Below, one piece after another: positions 50,189 through 58,849 of a DNA stretch of 64,000 nucleotides (position 1 is the stretch's first letter; each line of letters begins with the position of its first letter). A program made the position numbers and the translations under genes. The stretch is from Pseudomonas laurentiana (GTDB lineage: Bacteria; Pseudomonadota; Gammaproteobacteria; Pseudomonadales; Pseudomonadaceae). The stretch covers positions 1 through 64,000 of the forward strand of contig NZ_BMQU01000014.1 in NCBI RefSeq assembly GCF_014648275.1, given 5' to 3'. Below the pieces are notes generated by a model. The model searched no databases and had not been told where the DNA came from. It was given only the letters and a program-made list of their open reading frames with translations.

Positions 50189-51283
50189 TTAAGGACGATG
50201 TGCCCGGGCCAGGAACTCGTGGGACTGCATCTCGAGCAACCGGCTCAAGGTACGCTGGAACTCGAAGCTCAAGCGCCCACCGGTATACAGGTCCTTCAGC
50301 TCGACCTCGGCAGAGATGATCAGCTTCACGTTACGGTCATAGAATTCATCGACCATGTTGATGAAGCGCCGAGCGATATCGTCAGTCGCCACGCCCATCT
50401 GCTCGACGCCGCTGAGCAGCACCGCATGAAAGATCTTGCCCAGTTCGATGTAGTCGTTCTGGCTGCGCGGGCCGTCACACAGCTCGCGGAAGTCGAACCA
50501 GGCGACGTCATCACAGGTACGCAGTGCACGAATTTCACGGTTCTCGATGATCAGCACGTCACCCTCGACAGCCTGGGTGCATTCCGGCGTCAGGGCACGG
50601 AAACTCTTGCGCAGGCTCTCATGAGCCGCCTCATCGAGTGGGTAATGGAACAGCTCGGCTTGCTCCAGATGACGCAGACGATAGTCGACGCCACTGTCGA
50701 CGTTGACGATCTCGGTGTTCTGCTTGATCAGGGCAATGGCCGGAAGGAAGCGCGCACGCTGCAGACCGTCCTTGTACAGACCATCGGGGACAATGTTGGA
50801 CGTTGCCACCAGCGTAACGCCGTTCTTGAACAGTTCTTCCATCAGGGTGCCGAGGATCATCGCGTCGGTGATGTCGGAAACGAAGAACTCGTCGAAGCAA
50901 ATCACCCGCGCTTCTTCAGAGAAACGCTTGGCAATGATGGTCAGCGGGTTTTTCTCGCCCTTGAGGGTTTTCATTTCCTCGTGGACCCGCTTCATGAAGC
51001 GGTGGAAGTGCGTGCGCACCTTCTGCTTGAACGGCAGCGCCTCGAAGAAGGTATCGACCAGGTAGGTCTTGCCCCGCCCTACCCCACCCCAAAAATACAG
51101 GCCCTTTACAGGCGTCTGGTCTTTCTTGCCAAACAGCTTGCCAAACACGCCTGGCTTGCTGTTCTGCGCCGCGATCAAATCGTCATACAGGCGCTGGAGG
51201 TGACGCACCGCTGTTTCCTGCGCCGCATCATGGAAGAATTCGGGACGTTTCAGATCTGCTTGATATCGTTCTAGGGGCGTCAT
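50189..51283 (-). CDS. zapE: Cell division AFG1-like ATPase ZapE
   Basis: Membrane-associated AAA-type ATPase that acts on FtsZ assemblies late in division, especially under heat or low oxygen in E. coli. The 364 residues have the N-terminal MTPLERYQADLKRPEF, Walker A GGVGRGKT (66-73) and the Walker B CFDEFFVSDITDAM. The length matches the family. It is divergent from no neighbour; the trpS gene lies upstream on the same strand with an 82-base gap. Confidence 0.94.
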   Translation of the reverse strand: MTPLERYQADLKRPEFFHDAAQETAVRHLQRLYDDLIAAQNSKPGVFGKLFGKKDQTPVKGLYFWGGVGRGKTYLVDTFFEALPFKQKVRTHFHRFMKRVHEEMKTLKGEKNPLTIIAKRFSEEARVICFDEFFVSDITDAMILGTLMEELFKNGVTLVATSNIVPDGLYKDGLQRARFLPAIALIKQNTEIVNVDSGVDYRLRHLEQAELFHYPLDEAAHESLRKSFRALTPECTQAVEGDVLIIENREIRALRTCDDVAWFDFRELCDGPRSQNDYIELGKIFHAVLLSGVEQMGVATDDIARRFINMVDEFYDRNVKLIISAEVELKDLYTGGRLSFEFQRTLSRLLEMQSHEFLARAHRP

Positions 51284-51365
51284 AATTCGTTAGCAAGGCA
51301 ACAAAAGCGGGCCGTCACTGTAGCGACGGCCCCGGTTATTGGCAATCAGACTTCCGATAGCCTGT

Positions 51366-52715
51366 TTAGTCCTGTTGTGGCTGCAAGGCCACACGCAAGC
51401 TCTCAATGGCAACATCGCGAGCCGCTGCGTCGCTGAACTGCGGGCCGTCGGCGACACATTCGCCTTCCAGCCAGAGGCTGAAGCCCAGGCCTTCACTGCG
51501 TACATCCAGTGCTTGCCCCCGCTGCAGTTGCTTGGTCACCGCACCGGCCGTCTTGCCATCGGCAAAGTTGCGCGACAGCAGCAGCTGCTCACCATCGGCG
51601 GCCAGCAGACGGAAGCGGAAGCTGCCATCATCCTCACGGAAGCTGACGAAGCGCGCAGCCTTGGCAGCCTTTTTCTTGACCTCGGCAGGCCCCTGCACGA
51701 TGTTACGGAACGAGCGCAGGCCTACCGCCTCACGCAGCTGTTCAAGGAAAGGCGTTGCCACCTTGCGCGCTTTCTGTGCACCGGCCAGCAGGATGTCTTC
51801 CAGATCGGCTGGACGTGCGATCAGTTGATGGTAGCGCTCACGCGCTTCGCTCAACTGGCCATCGAGCAACTGGAACAGGCGCTGCTTGGCTTCACCCCAG
51901 CCCAGGCCCTGCAGCAGCTCAGTACGGAATTCTGCCGCCTGATCCGGTGTAGAGAACGCCTGGTACAAGGTGAACAGGTGGGCATTGTCCGGGTCCTTCG
52001 CTTCACCCGGCGCACGCGAGTCGGTGACGATGCGCGAGATCGCGTCTTTCATCTCCTTGGCACTGCTGAAAAGCGGGATGGTGTTGTCGTAGCTCTTGGA
52101 CATCTTGCGCCCGTCGAGGCCTGGCAGGGTCGCCACGCTTTCCTCGATCAGCGCTTCAGGCATGACAAAGAATTCCTTGCCCTGGCCGAACAGGTGGTTA
52201 AACCGCTGACCAATGTCACGCGCCATTTCCACGTGCTGAATCTGGTCACGGCCCACCGGCACCTTGTGCGCATTGAACATCAGGATGTCAGCGGCCATCA
52301 GCACCGGGTAGCTGTAAAGGCCCATGCTGATACCGGCATCCGGGTCTTCGCCGTTCTCCAGGTTCTTGTCCACGGACGCCTTGTAGGCGTGGGCGCGATT
52401 GAGCAAACCCTTGGCGGCGACACAGGTCAACAGCCAGGTCAGCTCTGGAATTTCAGGGATATCGGACTGACGGTAGAACGTGACCCGCTCAGGATCCAGA
52501 CCACCGGCCAGCCAGGTCGCTGCGATTTCCAGGCGCGAGCGCTGGATGCGCTGCGGGTCATCGCACTTGATCAGGGCGTGGTAGTCGGCCAGAAAGTAGA
52601 ACGAGTCGACATTGTCCTGGCGGCTGGCCAGGATCGCCGGGCGGATGGCACCAGCGTAGTTGCCCAGGTGGGGCGTGCCCGTGGTGGTGATACCGGTAAG
52701 GATACGAGTGGTCAT
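51366..52715 (-). CDS. trpS: Tryptophanyl-tRNA synthetase (long Pseudomonas form)
   Basis: Class I synthetase charging tRNA-Trp. The 449 residues include the HIGH-like [13 protein letters not shown] (13-25) and [10 protein letters not shown]. Standard TrpS is about 330 residues. The extra C-terminal ~110 residues (after about 335, [18 protein letters not shown]...) form an appended region seen in Pseudomonas orthologues, rich in charged residues, of unclear role. Confidence 0.95.
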   Translation of the reverse strand: MTTRILTGITTTGTPHLGNYAGAIRPAILASRQDNVDSFYFLADYHALIKCDDPQRIQRSRLEIAATWLAGGLDPERVTFYRQSDIPEIPELTWLLTCVAAKGLLNRAHAYKASVDKNLENGEDPDAGISMGLYSYPVLMAADILMFNAHKVPVGRDQIQHVEMARDIGQRFNHLFGQGKEFFVMPEALIEESVATLPGLDGRKMSKSYDNTIPLFSSAKEMKDAISRIVTDSRAPGEAKDPDNAHLFTLYQAFSTPDQAAEFRTELLQGLGWGEAKQRLFQLLDGQLSEARERYHQLIARPADLEDILLAGAQKARKVATPFLEQLREAVGLRSFRNIVQGPAEVKKKAAKAARFVSFREDDGSFRFRLLAADGEQLLLSRNFADGKTAGAVTKQLQRGQALDVRSEGLGFSLWLEGECVADGPQFSDAAARDVAIESLRVALQPQQD

Positions 52716-52739
52716 GGGTAATCGCTTATCAGGCTTGTA

Positions 52740-53375
52740 TCAGTTCGAAAGGCGCGGCAGCACCAGATCCTTGAGGTCGGTCAGCTTGCCATGAAAAAAG
52801 TGTCCGCATTCTGCCACTTTCAGCAGCTCATGGGGGCGTGACAGTGCGGCAGACCAGTCATAGACCCATTGCGGCGCAACCACTTCGTCGGTATCAGGCT
52901 GAATCACGATCAGCGGGCAGTCTTGCGGCAGCACATCATTCGCGCTCAGGCGCATGACCGCCGGGGCTACCATGAACAGCCGGGCCAGCGGCACGCCCGC
53001 CGCTTCCAGGCGACCGCCAAGGCTGGCGGCGACAAAACCACCGAAGGAAAAGCCGAACAGCGTCAAAGGCAATTCGGGATGTTTCTCGCGCACCCAGGCG
53101 GCCACCGCCTGAGCGTCATCGACTTCACCAGTGCCCATATCATGGCTGCCGGCGCTGGCACCGACGCCGCGATAATTGAAGCGCACCGTGATGTAACCCG
53201 CATCACGCGCCGTACGCTGCAAGGTGGAAACCACCTTGTTGAGCATGGTACCGCCCTGAACGGGGTTAGGGTGGCAGAGCAAGGCCACGCCACGGGCGTC
53301 AGCGGCATCGAGGTAAAGGGCTTCGAGCTGGCCAACCGGGCCATCGATGAATACGGGGGTTTCGCGGATAAGCAA
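52740..53375 (-). CDS. Alpha/beta hydrolase family protein
   Basis: 211-residue serine hydrolase fold. The nucleophile elbow is GFSFGG, the oxyanion region CHPNPVQGGTMLNKVV, and the catalytic Asp/His are probably in VIQPDTDEVV and ECGHFFHGKL near the C-terminus. It resembles the small cytosolic 'dienelactone-like' hydrolases of unknown substrate. It lies just upstream of trpS. Confidence 0.85.
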   Translation of the reverse strand: MLIRETPVFIDGPVGQLEALYLDAADARGVALLCHPNPVQGGTMLNKVVSTLQRTARDAGYITVRFNYRGVGASAGSHDMGTGEVDDAQAVAAWVREKHPELPLTLFGFSFGGFVAASLGGRLEAAGVPLARLFMVAPAVMRLSANDVLPQDCPLIVIQPDTDEVVAPQWVYDWSAALSRPHELLKVAECGHFFHGKLTDLKDLVLPRLSN

Positions 53376-53513
53376 GGAAGAACTCCGTGACCTCGGAAAG
53401 GGTCGACTCGTCTAGCTGAATGATTCTGTCTGAGATATTTGCGATAGTTCGCGGTATACAGCGCAGGTCCGAGCCGTTAACGTAAAGCAAAGCCGTTTAT
53501 AGAGGAAGGACTC

Positions 53514-53951
53514 GTGGAACTCTCGCTCTTAGTTTGGTTGTTGCCGACCCTAGCCCTGGCAGTAGGTGTCGTCGTTGGTTTTCTGGTCGCTCGCCTGCTG
53601 CCCAATGCCGCGCCGAGCAGCACCCAGCGGCAGCTGGACGAAATCCAGGAACGTTTCGACAATTATCAGAACGAAGTGGTCACCCACTTCAACAGCACTG
53701 CAGCGCTGGTGAAAAAACTCACTCAAAGCTATCAGGATGTTCAGGACCATCTGACTGAAGGCGCCAACCGCCTGGCCCTGGACGAACTCACCCGTCAACG
53801 CCTGCTGGCCTCGCTGCACGCCGAAACACCACAGGCACCTCGCGAGCGCCTGACGCCTCCGCGCGATCAGGAAGCGCCGAAGGACTACGCACCGAAGACG
53901 CCAAACGCCCCGGGCATGCTCGACGAGCATTACGGGCTCAAGCGCAACTGA
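53514..53951 (+). CDS. zapG: YhcB/ZapG family (DUF1043) envelope protein
   Basis: 145-residue single-pass inner-membrane protein. A membrane segment at about 5-28 (LVWLLPTLALAVGVVVGFLVARLL) is followed by a cytoplasmic coiled coil (about 38-100) and a disordered, proline-rich tail. YhcB/ZapG in E. coli coordinates envelope growth and cell shape with division. The GTG start is supported by the purine-rich AGGAAGGA immediately upstream. It is divergent from the hydrolase gene. Confidence 0.88.
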   Translation: MELSLLVWLLPTLALAVGVVVGFLVARLLPNAAPSSTQRQLDEIQERFDNYQNEVVTHFNSTAALVKKLTQSYQDVQDHLTEGANRLALDELTRQRLLASLHAETPQAPRERLTPPRDQEAPKDYAPKTPNAPGMLDEHYGLKRN

Positions 53952-53992
53952 GCCCCCAAAGGGCCTTTGCAAGGCCCCTCAGGTTGCTGACG

Positions 53993-54021
53993 ACCCCCGC
54001 TCTTTAGCGGGGGTTCTTTTA
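53993..54021 (+). terminator. Terminator downstream of zapG
   Basis: 9-bp GC-rich stem ACCCCCGCT/AGCGGGGGT (53993-54014) with a 4-base loop, followed by TCTTTTATT. A second short hairpin (53961-53977) precedes it. Confidence 0.9.
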
Positions 54022-54069
54022 TTAGGCCAAAGACATTCTGGCGCTAATCCCTCGCCGCGCACTTGCTGA

Positions 54070-54215
54070 CACCCGCCAGAACCATCGCAGGCAAGCCTGT
54101 TCCCACAGAAAAAGCGGTGCCCTGCTCGGATCCCTGTGGGAGTTGGCTTGCCAACGATGCAAGCGCCGCGCATTCGCTGGCACACGCGGGCAAGCCGTTG
54201 CAGGCAGGAAACGCA
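54070..54215. repeat. REP-like extragenic palindromic repeats
   Basis: An inverted pair, GGCAAGCCTGTTCCCACAG facing CTGTGGGAGTTGGCTTGCC, is followed by a partial copy with GCGGGCAAGCC. These are close to the P. putida/P. fluorescens REP consensus built around GGCAAGCC...CTCCCACA. They lie in the 285-base spacer between zapG and the end of mdeB. Such repeats commonly sit at convergent gene ends and can bind DNA gyrase or protect mRNA. Confidence 0.7.
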
Positions 54216-54236
54216 TTTTCAGGTCCGACAAGCGGG

Positions 54237-56939
54237 TCAGCTGTACCACGGTGCGGTCTCGCTACAGGCGGGATACCGCGCTACAGCCTGCTCCAGCACA
54301 CGCGGCGCCAACGACCCGGCCTGCACCAAGCTATGCAGACTGGCCAGGACAATACTGAAGCGGTCGACCTCAAAGAACCGACGCAACTGCTGCCGCGTAT
54401 CACTACGGCCAAACCCGTCAGTGCCCAACGTGACATAAGGTGCCGACAGGTACTCGGCAATCAACTGCGGCCAGGCTCGCACATAGTCAGTGGCGGCAAT
54501 GATCGGTGCGCTGCCGCCCAGGCACTGCTGCAGGTGACTAGCCTCTACCCCCGACTCCGCGAACCGTCCAGCACGTTGCGTATCACGTGCATCGCGAGCC
54601 AGCTCACTGAAACTGGTGACACTGAACACCTCGCTCTCAACCTGCCACTCGCTTGCCAGCAGCTCACTGGCGGCGATCACCTCACGCAGAATCGCCCCGG
54701 AGCCCAGCAGACGTACACGCCCTGCAGCGTGCTCCAGCGAGTGCTCAGTGAACCGGTACATGCCCCGCAATACACCCGCATGAACGGCGTCGGACAGCGA
54801 AGGCTGTGGATAACTCTCGTTCATCACGGCAATGTAGTGAAACTCGTCGCACTGCTCACCGAGCATCCGCCGTGCAGCATGCTCCAGGATGACCGCCAAC
54901 TCGCCCGCAAAGCATGGTTCCCAGGCCCGGCAATTGGGCACCATCGACGCCATCACCAGGCTGGAGCCATCCTGATGCTGCAGGCCTTCACCACCCAGCG
55001 TGGTACGCCCGGCAGTAGCTCCCAGCAGGATGCCCCGGGCACGTTGGTCGGCGGCGGCCCAGATCAGGTCGCCCACCCGCTGGAAACCGAACATCGAGTA
55101 GTAGATATACACAGGCAACATCGGTTCGCCATGCACCGCATATGAAGTGGCAGCAGCAACCCAGGACGACAATGCTCCGGCTTCGGTAATGCCCTCCTCC
55201 AACAACTGACCGTCCTGTGCCTCTTTGTAGAACAGCAGTGAACCGGCATCCTCCGGCTCGTAGCGCTGCCCTTGCGGGGAGTAGATACCAATCTGCCGGA
55301 ACAGGCTGGCCATACCAAAGGTTCGCGCTTCATCAGCCACGATCGGCACGATGCGCGGCCCCAGCTCCGGCGCTTTCAACCAAGCGCTGAGCACACGAAC
55401 CGCCGCCATGGTGGTGGACATTTCCTTGCCTTCAGCCTGCAGCGCAAACCCTGCCCAAGCCTCCAGCGAAGGTACCGGTATCGACCGAACCTCACTGCGG
55501 CGCGCCGGCAAAAAGCCTCCTAGTGCTGCACGACGCGCGTGCAGATAGCGCATTTCCGGGCTGTCCTCAGGCGGACGGTAGAAACGCAACTGTTCGACAT
55601 CAGCATCCGAGAGCGGCAGATTGAAGCGGTCGCGATAGGCCAGCAGGGCCTGCACATCGAGTTTCTTCGCCTGGTGCGCAGTCATCCGCGACTCACCGGC
55701 AGCACTCATGCCATAGCCCTTCTTGGTCTTGGCCAGGATCACTGTTGGCCGCCCCTTACAGGCCTTGGCCGCAGCAAAGGCGGCATACAGCTTGCGAAAA
55801 TCGTGGCCGCCCCGCTTCAGAGCATTGATCTCGGCGGAGCTCATGTGCGCGACCAACTGCTGCAACGCCGGGCTTTGATTGAAGAAATGCTCAAGGTTAT
55901 AGGCGCCGTCATTGGCTCCCAAGGTCTGAAACTGCCCGTCCGGGGTCGCCGCAAGTTGGCGTAACAATACATGCTCACTGTCGCGGGCGAACAAGGCATC
56001 CCACTCTGAACCCCAGAGCACCTTGATGACCTGCCAGCCGGCACCGCTGAACAGGGCTTCCAACTCCTGAACAATCTGTCCATTGCCCCGTACCGGCCCG
56101 TCCAGGCGTTGCAGGTTGCAGTTGACCACGAATGTCAGGTTATCCAGTTGCTCACGGGCCGCCAGGGTCAGCCCGGCAATGGACTCCGGCTCGTCCATTT
56201 CACCATCGCCGAACACCCCCCAGACATGCCGAGCACGCGTATCCGCCAAGCCTCGGTGCTGCAGGTAACGCATGAAACGCGCTTGGTAAATCGCACTGAT
56301 TGGGCCGATTCCCATCGAACCGGTAGGGAACTGCCAGAAGTCAGGCATCAACCAAGGATGCGGATAAGAGCACAGGCCGCCACCCTCGACCTCCTGCCGA
56401 TAGCGCGACAGTTGCGCCTCGCTCAGACGCCCTTCAAGGAACGCCCGGGCGTAAACGCCAGGGGCTGAATGCGGCTGAAAAAACACCAAATCGGCGTGCT
56501 GACGCTCACCCCCCTTGAAGAAATGCTGGAAACCAACCTCGAAAATTTCCGCTGCCGACGCGTAGCTGGCGATATGCCCACCCAGGTCACCGTAGGCATG
56601 GTTGGCCCGAACCACCATTGCCAAGGCGTTCCAGCGCAACAAACGGGTAATCCGCTCTTCAATTTCCAGATCGCCAGGATAGGTACCTTGCTGCTCTAGC
56701 GACAAGGTGTTGCGGTACGCCGAATACGCGTGAACACCGCGCTCAAGGCCCAACTCACGGGCGTGGGCCTCCAGTTGCTCCAGCAGAAATCGCGCACGCG
56801 TCGGGCCACAATGCCGCAAGGTCGAGTCCAGCGCATCGAGCCACTCGGCTGTTTCACCGGGGTCGGAATCAACCTCCGGGTCATGTCCAGGCTGCCCTGC
56901 CATACCGTCGCCAGACACAAGGTTCATCATCGCCACCAT
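54237..56939 (-). CDS. mdeB: Alpha-ketobutyrate/pyruvate dehydrogenase E1-like protein MdeB
   Basis: 900-residue thiamine-diphosphate-dependent E1 subunit of the homodimeric AceE type. The TPP/Mg motif GDGEMDE (244-250) pairs with Asn273/Asn275 in VVNCNLQRLDG; PGVYARAFLEGRL and SYPHP...FWQFPTGSMG match AceE. In P. putida the homologous mdeB lies next to methionine gamma-lyase and its product oxidises 2-oxobutyrate, the lyase product. That role is inferred here from the same neighbourhood. It has no E2 or E3 partner in the window. It follows mdeA by 24 bases. Confidence 0.88.
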   Translation of the reverse strand: MVAMMNLVSGDGMAGQPGHDPEVDSDPGETAEWLDALDSTLRHCGPTRARFLLEQLEAHARELGLERGVHAYSAYRNTLSLEQQGTYPGDLEIEERITRLLRWNALAMVVRANHAYGDLGGHIASYASAAEIFEVGFQHFFKGGERQHADLVFFQPHSAPGVYARAFLEGRLSEAQLSRYRQEVEGGGLCSYPHPWLMPDFWQFPTGSMGIGPISAIYQARFMRYLQHRGLADTRARHVWGVFGDGEMDEPESIAGLTLAAREQLDNLTFVVNCNLQRLDGPVRGNGQIVQELEALFSGAGWQVIKVLWGSEWDALFARDSEHVLLRQLAATPDGQFQTLGANDGAYNLEHFFNQSPALQQLVAHMSSAEINALKRGGHDFRKLYAAFAAAKACKGRPTVILAKTKKGYGMSAAGESRMTAHQAKKLDVQALLAYRDRFNLPLSDADVEQLRFYRPPEDSPEMRYLHARRAALGGFLPARRSEVRSIPVPSLEAWAGFALQAEGKEMSTTMAAVRVLSAWLKAPELGPRIVPIVADEARTFGMASLFRQIGIYSPQGQRYEPEDAGSLLFYKEAQDGQLLEEGITEAGALSSWVAAATSYAVHGEPMLPVYIYYSMFGFQRVGDLIWAAADQRARGILLGATAGRTTLGGEGLQHQDGSSLVMASMVPNCRAWEPCFAGELAVILEHAARRMLGEQCDEFHYIAVMNESYPQPSLSDAVHAGVLRGMYRFTEHSLEHAAGRVRLLGSGAILREVIAASELLASEWQVESEVFSVTSFSELARDARDTQRAGRFAESGVEASHLQQCLGGSAPIIAATDYVRAWPQLIAEYLSAPYVTLGTDGFGRSDTRQQLRRFFEVDRFSIVLASLHSLVQAGSLAPRVLEQAVARYPACSETAPWYS

Positions 56940-56963
56940 TGCATTGACCTCATCCGTGTCGGT

Positions 56964-58160
56964 TCAGGCGCAGGCCTTCAATGCCTGCGCGATATCGGCC
57001 AGCAGGTCGTCGATGTCTTCCAGGCCCACCGACAGCCGCACCAACCCCTCAGAAATGCCGTACTGGGCTCTCTCCTGCGGGGTATAGCTGGAATGGGTCA
57101 TGCTCGCCGGATGTTGGGCCAGCGATTCGGCATCGCCCAGACTGACGGCACGGCTGAACAATTGCAGGGCATTCATGAAGCGACGACCGGCAGCAATGCC
57201 GCCCTTGAGCTCAAAGGCAATCATCCCGCCCGGCAAGCGCATTTGCCGCTGCGCCAGTTCGTATTGGGAAAAACCTGGCAAGCCGGGGTAGTTGATCAAC
57301 TCCACCTGCGCCTGTTCGACGAGGAACTCGGCGATAGCCTGCGCATTGCTGCAATGACGCTCCATGCGCAAGGTGAGCGTCTTCAGGCCGCGCATCAGCA
57401 GTGAGGCATCATGGGGTGAGAGGACAGCGCCGGTCATGTCCTTCAGGCCTTCCAGGCGAATACGGTCAATCAACGCCTTGCGACCAATGACCAGGCCAGC
57501 AGTGATGTCACCGTGACCGCTGAGGTATTTGGTTGCTGAATGCACCACCAGATCCGCACCCAGTTCCAGCGGACGCTGCAGGTACGGTGTGCAGTAGGTG
57601 TTGTCGACCACGACGAGGATGCCGTGCCGATGGGCAATTTTCGCCACGGCGGCAATGTCTGTGAGCTGCATGTTAGGGTTCGCGGGCGACTCGAAGTAGA
57701 TCACCCGCGTGGCTGGAGTGATCGCGCTTTCGAGCGCTTGCAGGTCGCTCATATCGACATGCCGCGAGGTGACACCAAACTCGCCGATACCATGATGCAA
57801 GAACGCGAAGGTGCAGCCATACAGGGTACGGCCCAACAGAATTTCGTCACCGGGGCGCAGTAAGGTCCATAACGTGGAGGTAATCGCGCCCATGCCCGAC
57901 GCCAGCGCCAGCCCGGCCTCGCCGCCTTCCAGCGAGGCCATGCGCGCCTCCAGCAAAGCCAGGGTCGGGTTGGAAATTCGGCTGTAGAAGTACCCCGCTT
58001 CCTCCCCTGCGAAGCACGCAGCGCCGTACTCGACCGATGGAAAGGCGAACGTTGCAGTCTGGTAGATCGGTGGCACCAATGCACCGTTGTGCGCCAGCGG
58101 ATCGTAACCATGGTGAATGGCACGCGTAGAAAAACCGGTTTTATTGTTGGAGTCGCGCAT
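56964..58160 (-). CDS. mdeA: L-methionine gamma-lyase
   Basis: PLP-dependent enzyme of the Cys/Met metabolism family that splits methionine to methanethiol, 2-oxobutyrate and ammonia. The 398 residues retain the residues that set methionine lyases apart from cystathionine enzymes: Cys116 with Tyr114 (LYGCTF), Tyr59, Arg61, Lys240 and Asp241, plus the PLP lysine Lys211 in HSATKYLSGHGD. The C-terminal active-site loop HPASMTHSSYTPQERA is also typical. It is divergent from the Lrp-type regulator mdeR and upstream of mdeB. Confidence 0.94.
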   Translation of the reverse strand: MRDSNNKTGFSTRAIHHGYDPLAHNGALVPPIYQTATFAFPSVEYGAACFAGEEAGYFYSRISNPTLALLEARMASLEGGEAGLALASGMGAITSTLWTLLRPGDEILLGRTLYGCTFAFLHHGIGEFGVTSRHVDMSDLQALESAITPATRVIYFESPANPNMQLTDIAAVAKIAHRHGILVVVDNTYCTPYLQRPLELGADLVVHSATKYLSGHGDITAGLVIGRKALIDRIRLEGLKDMTGAVLSPHDASLLMRGLKTLTLRMERHCSNAQAIAEFLVEQAQVELINYPGLPGFSQYELAQRQMRLPGGMIAFELKGGIAAGRRFMNALQLFSRAVSLGDAESLAQHPASMTHSSYTPQERAQYGISEGLVRLSVGLEDIDDLLADIAQALKACA

Positions 58161-58184
58161 GGCAACAGCCTCGTGTGGTTTGCT

Positions 58185-58250
58185 ATAAGCTTATGCCACT
58201 CAAGTGCTGATATTTTTCCAAATAAACCCAGTCAACCTGGCATTTATTGG
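58185..58250. promoter_or_regulatory. Palindromes between mdeA and mdeR (candidate MdeR sites)
   Basis: Two dyads lie in the 127-base divergent spacer. ATAAGCTTAT (58185-58194) is a perfect 10-bp palindrome 25 bases before mdeA. A longer imperfect one has 14-base arms (58218-58231 and 58237-58250, 10 of 14 matching) around an AT-rich, Lrp-like context. Lrp/AsnC regulators often bind such dyads in divergent promoters, so these are plausible operators. Confidence 0.5.
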
Positions 58251-58287
58251 CATAAAAACAATAATAAAGGACCGTGGAGGGCAAATT

Positions 58288-58767
58288 ATGCCTAGCGCCA
58301 TCGACCGTACCGACCGAGCCCTGCTGGGTGCCTTGCAAGACAATGCCAGGCTCACCGTCGCCGAGCTGGCTGACAGTGTCTCACTGACCACCTCACCTTG
58401 TTGGCGGCGGGTCAAACTGCTGGAAGAAACCGGCTACATCACTGGCTACCAGGCCATCCTCTCGCCCAAGGCTCTGGGGTTCGGCGTAACCGCGTTCGTG
58501 AGCATCATGATGGACTCGCACACCAAGGAAATGGCGCGCGCCTTCGAACAGCGACTGATGGAAATTCCCGAGATCGTCGCCTGCCACAACATCTCCGGGC
58601 GCTACGACTTCCTGCTGGAAATCCTTGCCCGCGATCTGGAGTCGTTTGGCGAATTCACCCGCGAGGTGCTGCAGTCATTACCGGGAGTGAAAGAAATCTA
58701 TTCGAGTTTTTCCTTCAAGGCGGTGAAGGAACGGCGGGTGATTCCGGTGTCGGAAAAACACATCTGA
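58288..58767 (+). CDS. mdeR: Lrp/AsnC family transcriptional regulator MdeR
   Basis: 159-residue regulator. The N-terminal winged helix-turn-helix (about 5-55, LLGALQDNARLTVAELADSV) is followed by the C-terminal RAM ligand domain (about 70-150). ATG at 58288 has GTGGAGGG upstream, and gives the normal Lrp N-terminus MPSAIDRTDRALL. A frame extending to 58204 begins with unrelated sequence. It is divergent from mdeA and is the probable methionine-responsive activator of mdeAB, as in P. putida. Confidence 0.9.
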   Translation: MPSAIDRTDRALLGALQDNARLTVAELADSVSLTTSPCWRRVKLLEETGYITGYQAILSPKALGFGVTAFVSIMMDSHTKEMARAFEQRLMEIPEIVACHNISGRYDFLLEILARDLESFGEFTREVLQSLPGVKEIYSSFSFKAVKERRVIPVSEKHI

Positions 58768-58804
58768 CCTCGGCTCATACACAGAGTACAGGGCCGTTGA
58801 CAAT

Positions 58805-58833
58805 AAAAAACCCCGCGACAAGCGCGGGGTTTT
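58805..58833. terminator. Bidirectional terminator between mdeR and cysNC
   Basis: Perfect 11-bp stem AAAACCCCGCG/CGCGGGGTTTT (58807-58833) with a 5-base loop, T-rich in both directions. It serves the convergent mdeR and cysNC transcripts. Confidence 0.92.
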
Positions 58834-58849
58834 CGGTCAAGCCAGGTGC

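Noticed and set aside
56964-58160. Possible cystathionine gamma-synthase or beta-lyase
   Set aside because: Family members look alike, but Cys116, Lys240 and Asp241 and the mdeB/mdeR context point to methionine gamma-lyase.
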